From Halioxenophilus aromaticivorans (GTDB lineage Bacteria > Pseudomonadota > Gammaproteobacteria > Pseudomonadales > Cellvibrionaceae): a DNA stretch of 64,000 nucleotides. This document shows, one piece after another, positions 1 to 8,817 of the stretch. Positions within the stretch are counted from its first letter, which is position 1. Every line of letters begins with the position of its first letter. The DNA is taken from the NCBI RefSeq assembly GCF_042850945.1, contig NZ_AP031496.1, forward strand, positions 5,332,001-5,396,000, read 5' to 3'. The notes beneath the pieces were generated by a model. The model did no database searches, was not told the DNA's origin, and saw only the letters and a list, made by a program, of their open reading frames with translations. Made by a program: the position numbers and the translations under genes.

Positions 1-1049
1 TTATTGTTCAGCTCGGCGCCATTCTTTTGTGTGTACTGCAGCCACCAGTCGATGCGATCTTGCAGGGCTTGGGCTACCTGGGGTGATTTGGCCCGGGCCA
101 AAAGCAAATGTTCAGCGCCGTAAATTTCCGGCGTCTCGGATAAAATCGCCGTTCCGCCGGCTGCGGTTAAATAATCCATGGCCGCCCCCAGGGATGGGTT
201 GGCGGTGATACCCGATAAAGCATCAGAGCCACCGCACTGCAAACCAACTTTTAATTCACTGATGGCAACCGGCACGCGCTCTTGGGCTTGGGCCGCAGCT
301 AGCATGTCTTCTACAATTTTAATACCAGCGGCTACGGAATTACGGGTGCCGCCCTCACGCTGAATGACCAAACTGCGAAAGCGAGCGTCTTCTTGCAAAC
401 GGCTGCGATCTTTAAATTGATCCAGCTGCATTACCTCGCAGCCCAAACCAATCATAAGCACCGAAGCAAAATTGGGTTGCCGCGCAAATCCCGCGTAAAC
501 CCGGTTAAGCAAATCGTACCCCTCCCCCATGGCCATGCCACAACCGGTGGCGTGGGTAAACGCCACCACGCCATCCACATTGCTGTAGGCGCTTAAGGCT
601 CCGGGGCTGGCGAAGTGTTTTTCAATTAATTTTGCCACGGTGGCGGAGCAATTAACCGAGGTTAAAATGCCTATGTAATTACGCGTGCCTACTTGGCCAT
701 CCGCGCGAGGATACCCTAAAAAATGCGTGGGCAGGTCGGTGCTGGTTTCAGTTTTTGCCGTTTGGGATTGGCCGGCCGGGCGCTTGGGCAAACCATCGGC
801 GGGTAAAAAACAGTTGTGGCTGTGCACGTGCTGGCCAGGCTGAATATTTTCACTGGCGATACCAATCACTTGATCGTATTTAATAATTAAATCATTTTTG
901 GCAATGGGGCGCGTGGCCAGCTTATGGTACCTAGGTATCGTATCGGCCACGGCTAAGCCGTCTAGCTCTGGTAATAAAACATTGGGTAGTAGCTCGGTAC
1001 GGGCTACCGCGACGTTATCCGCCGCGTGTAATTGAAGGGTTAACTGCAT
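1..1049 (-). CDS. uxaA: Altronate dehydratase, C-terminus cut by window edge
   Basis: Dehydrates D-altronate to 2-keto-3-deoxygluconate, the third step of galacturonate breakdown. The frame opens at an ATG at 1049 behind AGGTG and stays open for 349 codons to the window edge, so about the last third is missing (the family is near 495 residues). Residues 1-85 look like the SAF domain that starts UxaA. The core follows, with NVDGVVAFTHATGC at about 157-170 matching the family motif, and the edge reads NGAELNN where UxaA proteins have a similar asparagine-rich stretch. It is the last visible gene of the galacturonate operon, 126 bp after the LacI gene. The product feeds the KdgK and Eda encoded nearby. 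Galactarate dehydratase is the main alternative, but the context favours altronate. Confidence 0.88.
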   Translation of the reverse strand, partial: MQLTLQLHAADNVAVARTELLPNVLLPELDGLAVADTIPRYHKLATRPIAKNDLIIKYDQVIGIASENIQPGQHVHSHNCFLPADGLPKRPAGQSQTAKTETSTDLPTHFLGYPRADGQVGTRNYIGILTSVNCSATVAKLIEKHFASPGALSAYSNVDGVVAFTHATGCGMAMGEGYDLLNRVYAGFARQPNFASVLMIGLGCEVMQLDQFKDRSRLQEDARFRSLVIQREGGTRNSVAAGIKIVEDMLAAAQAQERVPVAISELKVGLQCGGSDALSGITANPSLGAAMDYLTAAGGTAILSETPEIYGAEHLLLARAKSPQVAQALQDRIDWWLQYTQKNGAELNN

Positions 1050-1094
1050 TGTTGAACACCTAGCTGATTAGCAAAGGCCTGACAGGCAGGCAGG

Positions 1095-1105
1095 ATAACG
1101 GTTAT
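1095..1105. promoter_or_regulatory. Small palindrome between lacI and uxaA
   Basis: ATAAC-G-GTTAT is a perfect 11-bp inverted repeat in the 126-bp gap between the LacI gene and uxaA. LacI-family operators are palindromes of similar size but usually have a central CG, which this lacks. It may be an operator or chance. Confidence 0.25.
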
Positions 1106-1175
1106 ACCAACACCGCCAACCCCTAATGTTTAAACCTAAATTCAACAATGACGACTGAAAACTCAGCCCGAGGGA

Positions 1176-2204
1176 TTAGCGATCGGTAGACTGACGCTGT
1201 AGCAGCTCAGGCGTAAATTCTGAAACCAAATCGGCGTCTTCGACGGTTTCTACGCTGAGCGCTTGTATTAGTTTTAGCGTGGCCGCTTTGGCCATGTCTT
1301 CATTGGGGCGTTTTAACGTGGTTAACGATGGCCGCAGGCGAGAAGCCATTGGATCGTCATCGTAACCCACCACGAGTAAATCTTGCGGCACCTTAATGCC
1401 GAGATCTTCGGCACTGTGCATCACTGCAATGGCCATTTGATCGTTGCTGGCAAAGATTGCGTCCGGTTTTACTTCGCCAGACAATAATCGATCGGCGTTT
1501 TGCTTTGCGGTTTCGTAGGTAAAATCGCCGGCAATAATAAATTCTGGGCGAATTTTTTGGCCCCGCTGGGCCAATGCCTCGGTCAACCCAGCGAAGCGTT
1601 CTTTGGACGCTAAACGGTGCTCGGGCCCCAATAAAATGGCCACGTCTTTACACTGTTTTTGTTCAAATAATTGTGCCACCTGATCCATGGCCTTGCGATC
1701 GTTAGATACCACCACGGCTTCGGGCCTATCCACGGCTTTGGCCGCCAGGCGCACATAGGGAATGGTGTTTTCCCGCAGCGCCTCAAACAATGGCTCAACG
1801 GCGGAAATCGGCGGCATCACAATTAAGCCATCGATTTTAGAACGCGCCACAAAACTCAACACTTCCGGAATCAGGTCGTCTTCGTGATAGCTACGCGGGT
1901 GCACAACCAGTTCAAAACCGAATTTGGCACAGGCATTTAAAATACCGCGCTGTACCGAATGCAATACAATGGCGTTGGGCTCATCGTACACCAAGCCAAT
2001 TAAATACGAGCGGCTGGAGGCCAAGCCTCGGGCTTGCTTGCTGGGCGCGTAGTTTAGCTCGGCAATGATTTTTTCAATTTTTTCTCGGGTGTCAGGATTG
2101 ACCTTAGGTGAATTATTAATCACCCTCGATACGGTACGCTTAGATACCCCCGCCAAACGCGCCACATCATTGATGGTGGCCGCGCCTTTTGAATCCTTAC
2201 CCAT
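1176..2204 (-). CDS. LacI-family transcriptional regulator
   Basis: Sugar-responsive repressor, 342 residues, the usual length. The N-terminal helix-turn-helix is at about 10-29 (TINDVARLAGVSKRTVSRV), followed by the hinge helix near 50-60 and a periplasmic-binding-like effector domain from about 62 to 335. It lies inside the operon, 13 bp after the pectinase and before uxaA, so it probably senses galacturonate or a breakdown product and controls the operon that contains it. The effector and operator cannot be read from the sequence. Family assignment is firm; ligand is inference. Confidence 0.93.
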   Translation of the reverse strand: MGKDSKGAATINDVARLAGVSKRTVSRVINNSPKVNPDTREKIEKIIAELNYAPSKQARGLASSRSYLIGLVYDEPNAIVLHSVQRGILNACAKFGFELVVHPRSYHEDDLIPEVLSFVARSKIDGLIVMPPISAVEPLFEALRENTIPYVRLAAKAVDRPEAVVVSNDRKAMDQVAQLFEQKQCKDVAILLGPEHRLASKERFAGLTEALAQRGQKIRPEFIIAGDFTYETAKQNADRLLSGEVKPDAIFASNDQMAIAVMHSAEDLGIKVPQDLLVVGYDDDPMASRLRPSLTTLKRPNEDMAKAATLKLIQALSVETVEDADLVSEFTPELLQRQSTDR

Positions 2205-2217
2205 AGTGCTATCTCAA

Positions 2218-3672
2218 TTACGCCGATGTAAATTGCCCAGCGTCCAGCAACTTGCCATTGACGCTTACCGACTGCAATTGTATTTGACTCACGTTCTCGA
2301 TAACACCCATACTTTCTGCCTGGAAAATCTCGCAATTGGCCATGGTCAGGCCACTTACCGGGTTATCCGGAAAGCCGCGCAGCACAAACGCTTGCTTGGC
2401 TTGCTGCACACTTAACCCCTGGATTTCCACGTCTTTCACCGTGGGCATAAAGTCGCCATCCGGCCCTTCCTCGTAGTAGAAGTTCACCACCACAGCATCG
2501 CGCACCACACCCACTTTAATATCCTGGTAGCGAATGTGCTCGATCACACCACCACGGGAGGCGTTGGTTTTTATGCGGATGGCGCGCTCCAGCTCCGGGC
2601 TGCTCATCACACAATGGCGAGCGTGCAGATTACGAACACCGCCGGAGATCTCACTGCCCATGACAATGCCACCGTGGCCGGCGCGCATGGTGCAGTTTTG
2701 TATCAATATGTTTTCGCAGGGCTTGTTGATTCTACGACCGTCGTTATTGCGGCCGGATTTAATAGCAATGCAATCGTCACCGGTATCGAATATGCAATCT
2801 TCAATCACCACACGGTTGCAGGATTCTGGGTCGCAGCCATCGGAATTGGGGCCGTGGCTGTGACAGGTAACGCCGCGCACGGTAACGTCTTCACACAGTA
2901 CCGGATGCAATAGCCAAAACGGCGCCTGGGTAACGGTAACGCCCTCGATGAGCACCCGGTTGCAACTGTAAAACTGCACAAACGAAGGCCGCAGGAAGCT
3001 GCCATCGGCGTACTGCCGGCTGGCCACCGGGTCACCGGCCTCGGCCTGGGCAAACAGCGCCATACGGGCTGGCTTTTGATCCTGCTCTGGGTAGTAATTC
3101 CAATCGCGCTCGGAGTGCTTGCCCTTCCAGGGCCACCAGGTATCGGCATCGGCATTGCCGTTGAGGATGCCACCGCCGGTAAGCGCTATGTTGTCTTGCC
3201 CATAGGCATACACCAGGGGCGAGTAGCCCATCATCTCCATGCCTTCCCAGCGCGTGAACACCGCCGGCAAATATCGGCTTGGGTCGGTATAAAAACTCAG
3301 TTCAGCGCCCTTGGCCACGTGCAACTCAACGTTGCTCTTTAAATGTACCGGGCCGGTTCGGTAAACACCCTGTGCGCACACCACACGGCCACCACCGGCT
3401 TGGCTGCAGGCGGCAATGGCAAGGCTTATGGCAGCACTGCAATCGGCTTGGCCATCGGCCACAGCGCCATAGGCTTCCACAGGAAAATCTTGCTTGGCAA
3501 TATTGGGCAACGCAGTGACCTGCTTAATGTCATCGGCGCTGAGCCATCCGTTGCTGTCGGCGGTAGCCGATTGATTTGTTGGGCCCACCCAACTTTGGCA
3601 ACCGGTAAGCAACGGGGCCACAGCGGTGGCAGACACCAATCCGGTGAATTGGCGGCGGTTTAACAGGGGCAT
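2218..3672 (-). CDS. GH28 pectinase (polygalacturonase), Tat-type lipoprotein
   Basis: Hydrolyses alpha-1,4 galacturonan chains. All GH28 catalytic motifs are present: NSDG at 276-279, GDD at 298-300, GHG at 332-334 and RIK at 366-368, in a 484-residue beta-helix protein. The N-terminus combines a twin-arginine motif (NRRQFTGL, residues 5-12) with a lipobox ending at Cys25 (LLTGC). This predicts export in folded form by the Tat system and lipid anchoring, so the enzyme probably acts on short oligomers in the periplasm or at the outer membrane. It lies 17 bp after kdgK and 13 bp before the LacI gene in the same operon. Exo- or endo-action, or a rhamnogalacturonase activity, cannot be separated here. 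Confidence 0.92.
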   Translation of the reverse strand: MPLLNRRQFTGLVSATAVAPLLTGCQSWVGPTNQSATADSNGWLSADDIKQVTALPNIAKQDFPVEAYGAVADGQADCSAAISLAIAACSQAGGGRVVCAQGVYRTGPVHLKSNVELHVAKGAELSFYTDPSRYLPAVFTRWEGMEMMGYSPLVYAYGQDNIALTGGGILNGNADADTWWPWKGKHSERDWNYYPEQDQKPARMALFAQAEAGDPVASRQYADGSFLRPSFVQFYSCNRVLIEGVTVTQAPFWLLHPVLCEDVTVRGVTCHSHGPNSDGCDPESCNRVVIEDCIFDTGDDCIAIKSGRNNDGRRINKPCENILIQNCTMRAGHGGIVMGSEISGGVRNLHARHCVMSSPELERAIRIKTNASRGGVIEHIRYQDIKVGVVRDAVVVNFYYEEGPDGDFMPTVKDVEIQGLSVQQAKQAFVLRGFPDNPVSGLTMANCEIFQAESMGVIENVSQIQLQSVSVNGKLLDAGQFTSA

Positions 3673-3689
3673 ACAATTACCTTTTCATT

Positions 3690-4628
3690 CTAAAACTCAA
3701 ACGCGGGCATGTGCTCTTGCGCAATGATGGCACCGGGGTGCTGAATCACCGTACCCGCCAGTCGATGGCCATACTCGGCGGCCTTGGCCGGGGCCAAGCC
3801 GCGCGCACGGGCGGCCAAAAAACCCGCGTTAAACGAATCACCGGCGGCGGTGGAATCAATCATTTTGGCAACCGGCTGTGTGGGCACCCATTGTTCGTTA
3901 TCTGGCTGCTGCACCAACACGCCCTGGGCACCATGCTTAACAATGACTTCCGCCACCCCCAAGTTAGCCAAACGCTGGGCGGTTTGCGCAGGCGATGTGT
4001 CGCCAAACAACTGGGCCTCGTCGTCGTAGGTTGGCAGGGCTATGGAAGCTGCACTGTAAGCCTGGGTAAACCAATCCTGTGCTTGGGCGACACTGGCCCA
4101 ACCAGCCGGCCGGTAATTACCGTCGAACACAATATTGACGCCACGCTCGCGCAGCACCAACAACTGTTGCATAAATCGCGTACGGTCTTCGTCGTTATAC
4201 AGCGACAAAGTAATACCGGAAAAATACACCGCTTGATAATGGCCTAGCTGACTAAAAAACGACTCTGCGCGCTGGGCATCCGCCCATAGTTGCGTAGCTG
4301 CAGATTGCTTGCGCCAGTAGCTGAAGCTGCGCTCGCCATGGGCGTCGGTTTGAATCATATACAGGCCAGGATTTAAACCAGGCAACTGCGCCACTAAATC
4401 GGTACCAATACCTTGCTGCTGCCAATCTTGCAGTAACCATTGGCTGTAGGGGTCCTCGCCCAGGGCGGTTACGTAATCCACCGCCACTCCTAGCCGCGCC
4501 AAATAAACCGCCGTATTTAACGTATCGCCGCCGTAAGAAAACTGCAGGCTCATGTTCCTCGCCAGAGGCTTGGCTCCGGGGTTTGATAGTTCCAGCATGC
4601 ATTCGCCAATCGAAGCGATTTTCCACAT
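3690..4628 (-). CDS. kdgK: 2-keto-3-deoxygluconate kinase (PfkB family)
   Basis: Phosphorylates 2-keto-3-deoxygluconate to KDPG with ATP, in the cytoplasm. The protein is 312 residues with the PfkB fold: an N-terminal substrate signature SYGGDTLNTA at 31-40 and the C-terminal signature DSTAAGDSFNAGF at about 248-260, where Asp254 is the catalytic base. It sits between the TRAP transporter and the pectinase genes. Its substrate is made by UxaA in this operon and its product is cleaved by Eda at 8818-9456, so pathway logic supports KdgK over other sugar kinases of the family. Confidence 0.92.
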   Translation of the reverse strand: MWKIASIGECMLELSNPGAKPLARNMSLQFSYGGDTLNTAVYLARLGVAVDYVTALGEDPYSQWLLQDWQQQGIGTDLVAQLPGLNPGLYMIQTDAHGERSFSYWRKQSAATQLWADAQRAESFFSQLGHYQAVYFSGITLSLYNDEDRTRFMQQLLVLRERGVNIVFDGNYRPAGWASVAQAQDWFTQAYSAASIALPTYDDEAQLFGDTSPAQTAQRLANLGVAEVIVKHGAQGVLVQQPDNEQWVPTQPVAKMIDSTAAGDSFNAGFLAARARGLAPAKAAEYGHRLAGTVIQHPGAIIAQEHMPAFEF

Positions 4629-4712
4629 GGCTTTAGGCTCCAGTTATTGTCTTTTAACGTCTTTAAATGTGTTCGTTTATCAAAACGGCGCTTAGCCGGT
4701 GAAAGCTTTTAT

Positions 4713-6005
4713 TTACATCAAGCCAAAATAGCGCGGTAGCGCTTCGCTGATGGCCGGTACATAGGTGACCAGTAACAGCGCCACAATCATTGCTGCGTAC
4801 ATGGGCAACAGTGGCCGAATAATATTTTCGATGGTGGTTTTAGCAATGGCGCAACTGACGAACAACACGCTGCCCACCGGCGGTGTGCACAGACCAATGG
4901 ATAAATTGAGCACGATCATGATACCGAAGTGCAAAGGTGACATACCCAGCTGTACGGCCACGGGCAAAAATATGGGCGTAAAAATCAGCACAGCCGGCGT
5001 CATATCCATAAAGGATCCAACAATCAGCAACACCAAGTTGATGATCAGTAATATTACCAACGGGTTGTCGCTAAATTGCAGCAAAAATTCAGCAACCTGA
5101 GTTGGTACGTTGTGATAAGCCAGCAACCAAGACATCGCTACAGAGGTGGCCACCAGCAGCATAACAATGGCCGTGGTTTCGGCAGCTTTGAGTAAAATAG
5201 GGTAGATATCGCGGCGTGTAATCTCGCCGTAAAAACCCCAGGCCAAGGCCAGTGCGTAAAGCACGGCTATGGCGCCGGCTTCCGTGGCGGTGAACACGCC
5301 ACCAATAATGCCGCCAATCACCAGTACAATTAAAAATAAACTGGGCAGTGCCGCGAGCCCAGCGGTGGCCGCTTCGCGCAGGGAAACCCGAGCCGATGAC
5401 GGGAAATTATTGCGTTTGGCATAGATACCACACACCACCATCAGTGACAGCGCCACCAATAGGCCCGGCAAATAACCGGCAATAAATAATGCCGCAATGG
5501 ATACGCCGCCACTGGCAATGGCGTACACAATAAGAATATTACTGGGCGGAATCAACAACCCGGTGGTGGCGCTGGTGGCCGTTACCGCAGCACTAAAATT
5601 ACGTTGATAACCGTCTTTTTCCATTTCTGGAATCATAAAACCGCCCACCGCGGAACTGGCCGCCACCGCCGAGCCGGATATCGCGCCAAACAGCGTACAA
5701 GAAATAATATTCACAAACGCCAGGCCACCGGGCACCATGCCGATCAAACATTTAGCAAAATGAATTAAGCGAGCAGCGATCCCCCCCTGCCCCATGATGA
5801 CACCACTTAAAATAAACAGTGGAATGGCCAACAAAGCAAAACTGTTTAAGCCGCTGACCATTCGCTGGGCCATGGTGGCCAGGGCCGGGCCTGCATCTAA
5901 AGATGCCAGCAGTGCGCCTAACGTGGCTACACCGATACAAAACGCCACCGGCACACCAATACCTAACAACACCACAAATACAATCAATAAAATAGCGATA
6001 CTCAT
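4713..6005 (-). CDS. TRAP transporter large membrane subunit (DctM type)
   Basis: The large permease of a tripartite ATP-independent periplasmic transporter, a 430-residue inner-membrane protein with about 12 hydrophobic segments and the DctM-typical VPVAFCIGVATLG near the N-terminus. It uses the sodium or proton gradient to move a substrate delivered by the binding protein. The start lies 2 bp after the small-subunit gene. With kdgK and a pectinase in the same operon the substrate is probably galacturonate or a related uronate, which is inference. Confidence 0.95.
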   Translation of the reverse strand: MSIAILLIVFVVLLGIGVPVAFCIGVATLGALLASLDAGPALATMAQRMVSGLNSFALLAIPLFILSGVIMGQGGIAARLIHFAKCLIGMVPGGLAFVNIISCTLFGAISGSAVAASSAVGGFMIPEMEKDGYQRNFSAAVTATSATTGLLIPPSNILIVYAIASGGVSIAALFIAGYLPGLLVALSLMVVCGIYAKRNNFPSSARVSLREAATAGLAALPSLFLIVLVIGGIIGGVFTATEAGAIAVLYALALAWGFYGEITRRDIYPILLKAAETTAIVMLLVATSVAMSWLLAYHNVPTQVAEFLLQFSDNPLVILLIINLVLLIVGSFMDMTPAVLIFTPIFLPVAVQLGMSPLHFGIMIVLNLSIGLCTPPVGSVLFVSCAIAKTTIENIIRPLLPMYAAMIVALLLVTYVPAISEALPRYFGLM

Positions 6006-6007
6006 GA

Positions 6008-6496
6008 TTAGTCCTCCATCGCTTGTGGCGCTAGGGTTTCAATAATAGCGATGGCGGCATACAAAATGAGCATGACCCCGCTGATGGGCAACGCGCTGTA
6101 AATAAATGCCATGGGCACTTCTAATGCCGCCGAGTATTGCTTGAGCTCGGTGGTCATTTGCACTATGCGCAGCCCCCCCACAATCAATACTGCGGCGGAA
6201 AACAGTATGACCAATACGTGCACAAACAGCGCATGCAGTACTTTTTTACTGCCGGTTAGCTTATTACTGAGTATATCCAGGCCCAGGTGCATTTTTACGT
6301 GGTAAGCGTAGGCTCCGCCGAGTAAACCAATCCAAATCAATAGAAACCGAGCCAATTCCTCCGTCCATTGACTGGGATCACCCAGCACATAACGCGACAC
6401 AATTTGCCAGGTTACACATAGCACCATCAGCGCTATTAACGAGGCCAAAAAAAATCGAAATCCTTTATCTAATTGCGCAACCAATGCAGTAAACAT
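6008..6496 (-). CDS. TRAP transporter small membrane subunit (DctQ type)
   Basis: The small four-helix membrane subunit, 162 residues, with hydrophobic segments near 15-35, 50-70, 90-110 and 130-150 and the family motif SQWTEELARFLLIW around residues 37-50. It pairs with the DctM subunit and is needed for assembly or coupling. Its start overlaps the end of the binding-protein gene by one base, and it ends 2 bp before dctM. Confidence 0.93.
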   Translation of the reverse strand: MFTALVAQLDKGFRFFLASLIALMVLCVTWQIVSRYVLGDPSQWTEELARFLLIWIGLLGGAYAYHVKMHLGLDILSNKLTGSKKVLHALFVHVLVILFSAAVLIVGGLRIVQMTTELKQYSAALEVPMAFIYSALPISGVMLILYAAIAIIETLAPQAMED

Positions 6497-7494
6497 TAGC
6501 GAACCTCCTGAATTGCACGAATGGTGTCACCTAATGGTGAGGCTTCGTAATCGGCCAGCATGATTTCCACTTTGGCGCGGAAAAGGGATTTATCCGGGCG
6601 AATAATCGTGACGCCATCCGCCGCCACTTGTTGCAATGCGTGCTCGGTGTCGATCTGCCATTGTTTGCGCTGGTATTGCACCGCAACTGCCACTGCTTGC
6701 TGTACCCATTGCCGTTGCTGAGCAGTTAGGTGCTGCCACACGTAATCGCTCATCAACAAAACATCGGGCACGGCGGAGTGTTCATCCAGGGTAAAATACG
6801 GGGCCACTTCGTAGTGATGGGACAAATAAAAGCTGGGCGGATTATTTTCTGCACCATCTACCACACCTTGCTGCAGGGCCGTATACAGCTCACCCCAGGA
6901 CACCGGCGTAGGGCTGCCGCCCAGCGATGACACCATGCGCATGGCGGTTTGGCTCTCTTGCACGCGAATTTTTAGGCCGGTGAGGTCATCCGGGGTATTG
7001 ATCGGTTTTTTGGTGGAGTAAAAGCTGCGGCTACCGGCATCGAAATAGCCTAAACCACGCAACCTCACGGCGGTGGGCGCATCCAACAAAGCCTGACCCA
7101 CTTCGGAATCCAGCACGTTTAGGTAATGCTGTTTATCGCGGAACAAATACGGGATATTAAAAATTTTCATCTCCGGTACAAATGACTCCAGCGGGCTGGC
7201 GGAGACCTTTGTCATGGCGAGGCTGCCAATTTGCAGCAACTCAATTAATTCTCGCTCGCTACCCAGTTGGCCACTGGGGTACAGGTCGATGGCCATGGTG
7301 CCCCCGGACAGAGACTGCAGCTCTTTGTCCATTACCAACATGGCTTTGTGCACGGTGTGAGTTGGATCTAGGGTGTGGCCGATCTTTAGCCGAGTAACTC
7401 CCTCGTCTTCATTACAGCCCGTGAGTACTACCACTAACAGCGCTATTACCAGCCTGCTAGCAACCCGCATTGGAGAGTTGTGTGAACAAAACAT
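6496..7494 (-). CDS. TRAP transporter solute-binding protein (DctP type), lipoprotein
   Basis: Periplasmic receptor of the TRAP system, probably for uronates. It has a signal sequence with a lipobox (VVLTGC, Cys about residue 25), so it is likely tethered to the membrane. The DctP features are present: an IGHTLDPTHTVHKAM start, PYLFRD, and GLKIRVQES containing the arginine that pairs with a substrate carboxylate. Two starts are possible: ATG at 7494, or ATG at 7470, which gives a signal peptide beginning MRVASRLV. Neither has a clear ribosome site. It is the first gene of the seven-gene operon, whose promoter should lie in the 286 bp up to hexR. Confidence 0.92.
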   Translation of the reverse strand: MFCSHNSPMRVASRLVIALLVVVLTGCNEDEGVTRLKIGHTLDPTHTVHKAMLVMDKELQSLSGGTMAIDLYPSGQLGSERELIELLQIGSLAMTKVSASPLESFVPEMKIFNIPYLFRDKQHYLNVLDSEVGQALLDAPTAVRLRGLGYFDAGSRSFYSTKKPINTPDDLTGLKIRVQESQTAMRMVSSLGGSPTPVSWGELYTALQQGVVDGAENNPPSFYLSHHYEVAPYFTLDEHSAVPDVLLMSDYVWQHLTAQQRQWVQQAVAVAVQYQRKQWQIDTEHALQQVAADGVTIIRPDKSLFRAKVEIMLADYEASPLGDTIRAIQEVR

Positions 7495-7780
7495 CGATCG
7501 TATCCATTGTTATCTTTATGTTTGCACCAGCGCCGCGATGATTCGGCTGCTTGGTGCTTTTATTATTGCGCGAGCAGCAATGGGCCAACACCCCACCGCT
7601 TCCGATACCGTGCCGGCGCTGGATAACTGCTTCGCTTATTTTTTTCTTACTTCTTTGCCTTGGCTTCTTCGGTTGGGCGCCGCTGGCTAACCAGCAGATT
7701 ATGCCACCGGTGGCATTTTAGAGCTTAGATCGGCAATATGCAACCTAACTGGCGCGCTAGGTTACCAGCTCCTGATGTAA

Positions 7781-8644
7781 TTACTCCGTTTTTTGGGGCG
7801 AGCGAGTGGCTTTTAACACCTCGGTGGCCTGCTTAAACGAACTCTGCAAACGGCCTCGACGTTTTAACGCGAAGCCGGTGGCCAGAATGTCCACCAGGAC
7901 CAGATGGTCGATGCGGGAGGTCATCGGCGTGTACAAATCGGTGTTTTCGGCGCCATCCACCGGCAGTACCAGATCGCACTCATTGGCCAGCGGCGACAGG
8001 GCGTTGGTAATGCCAATCACCGCGGCGCCGGCGTTTTTAGCAATGGCAGCTACTTCCACCATGGCTAGGGTTCGCCCGGTGTATGAAATGCACACGGCAA
8101 CATCCTGGGAACCTAAGCCGGCCGCAGTCATACGCTGGTTGAGGTTATCAATGTGAGCAATGACAGGAATATCAAAGCGTAGAAACTTGTGCTGGGCGTC
8201 GATCGCCACTGAGCCCGAGGCACCCAGACCATAAAACACAATGGCCCGAGCTTGGGTCAGCAAGTCTACGGCCTGCTCCACCGTCTGCGCGTCGCACACA
8301 GCTTGGGAGGCCTCCAAACTGGCATGGGTGGTATCAAAGATTTTGTCGATGACTTGCTCGATGTCGTCGTCAGCATCCACGGCCCGTGTCATTCTGGCTT
8401 CTTGGCCATACTGGCTATGGGCCAGCTCCTGGGCCAGCTGCACTTTAAAATCGGGAAAACCTCGACACCCCAGAGCGTGACAGAAGCGATTTACGCTGGG
8501 CTCACTGACGCCTGCGCGCTTAGCAACTCCAGCGATGGCGCTGCTAATAGCCCAATCTGGATCCGCCAGGATGACCTCCGCAATTTTGCGAGATGCCTTG
8601 GTTAACTCCTGATCCTGTTCCTTCAGTCGTGAAATTAGCCCCAT
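7781..8644 (-). CDS. hexR: RpiR/HexR-family regulator of sugar catabolism
   Basis: DNA-binding regulator of 287 residues. An N-terminal RpiR helix-turn-helix (VAKRAGVSEPSVNRFCHALG at about 40-59) precedes a SIS phosphosugar-binding domain at about 125-260 (VFYGLGASGSVAIDAQHKF). HexR of proteobacteria binds KDPG and represses Entner-Doudoroff and glyceraldehyde-3-phosphate genes. This gene diverges from eda-gap, and two HexR-type palindromes lie in the shared intergenic region, so the HexR call is stronger than for an RpiR protein alone. The effector is inferred from the family. Confidence 0.85.
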   Translation of the reverse strand: MGLISRLKEQDQELTKASRKIAEVILADPDWAISSAIAGVAKRAGVSEPSVNRFCHALGCRGFPDFKVQLAQELAHSQYGQEARMTRAVDADDDIEQVIDKIFDTTHASLEASQAVCDAQTVEQAVDLLTQARAIVFYGLGASGSVAIDAQHKFLRFDIPVIAHIDNLNQRMTAAGLGSQDVAVCISYTGRTLAMVEVAAIAKNAGAAVIGITNALSPLANECDLVLPVDGAENTDLYTPMTSRIDHLVLVDILATGFALKRRGRLQSSFKQATEVLKATRSPQKTE

Positions 8645-8663
8645 ATGCTCGTAACGCCCTTGT

Positions 8664-8685
8664 TTTTGATTAGTTTATATCAAAA
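8664..8685. promoter_or_regulatory. Inverted repeat upstream of hexR
   Basis: TTTTGAT and ATCAAAA are perfect 7-bp arms with an 8-bp spacer, 20 bp upstream of the hexR start. The spacing (8, not 4) does not fit an FNR box. It may be an operator for hexR itself or an AT-rich coincidence. Confidence 0.3.
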
Positions 8686-8729
8686 TGAACCTTAAGTTAC
8701 GAGCAGGTGCTTGTATCCTGTCCAATTAC

Positions 8730-8744
8730 TGTAATATTATTACA
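8730..8744. promoter_or_regulatory. HexR-type operator, distal site of the hexR-eda region
   Basis: TGTAATATTATTACA matches the known HexR palindrome TGTAAT-N3-ATTACA at every fixed position. It lies 74 bp upstream of the eda start and 86 bp from the hexR start, a position suited to repressing both. Confidence 0.8.
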
Positions 8745-8792
8745 CTATTCTCGTTTATATCCGGAAATACTGTCGCTTTGTCGACATTATTA

Positions 8793-8807
8793 AGTAATAA
8801 AATTACA
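8793..8807. promoter_or_regulatory. HexR-type operator, proximal to eda
   Basis: AGTAATAAAATTACA differs from TGTAAT-N3-ATTACA at one fixed base. It ends 10 bp before the eda start codon, next to the ribosome site. Its centre is 63 bp, close to six helical turns, from that of the other site, which would let two bound proteins face the same side of the DNA. Confidence 0.68.
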
Positions 8808-8817
8808 AAAGGCTCCT

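Noticed and set aside
7495..7520. GATAACAATGGATAC upstream of dctP as a LacI operator.
   Set aside because: It is not a palindrome and does not repeat the sequence near uxaA.
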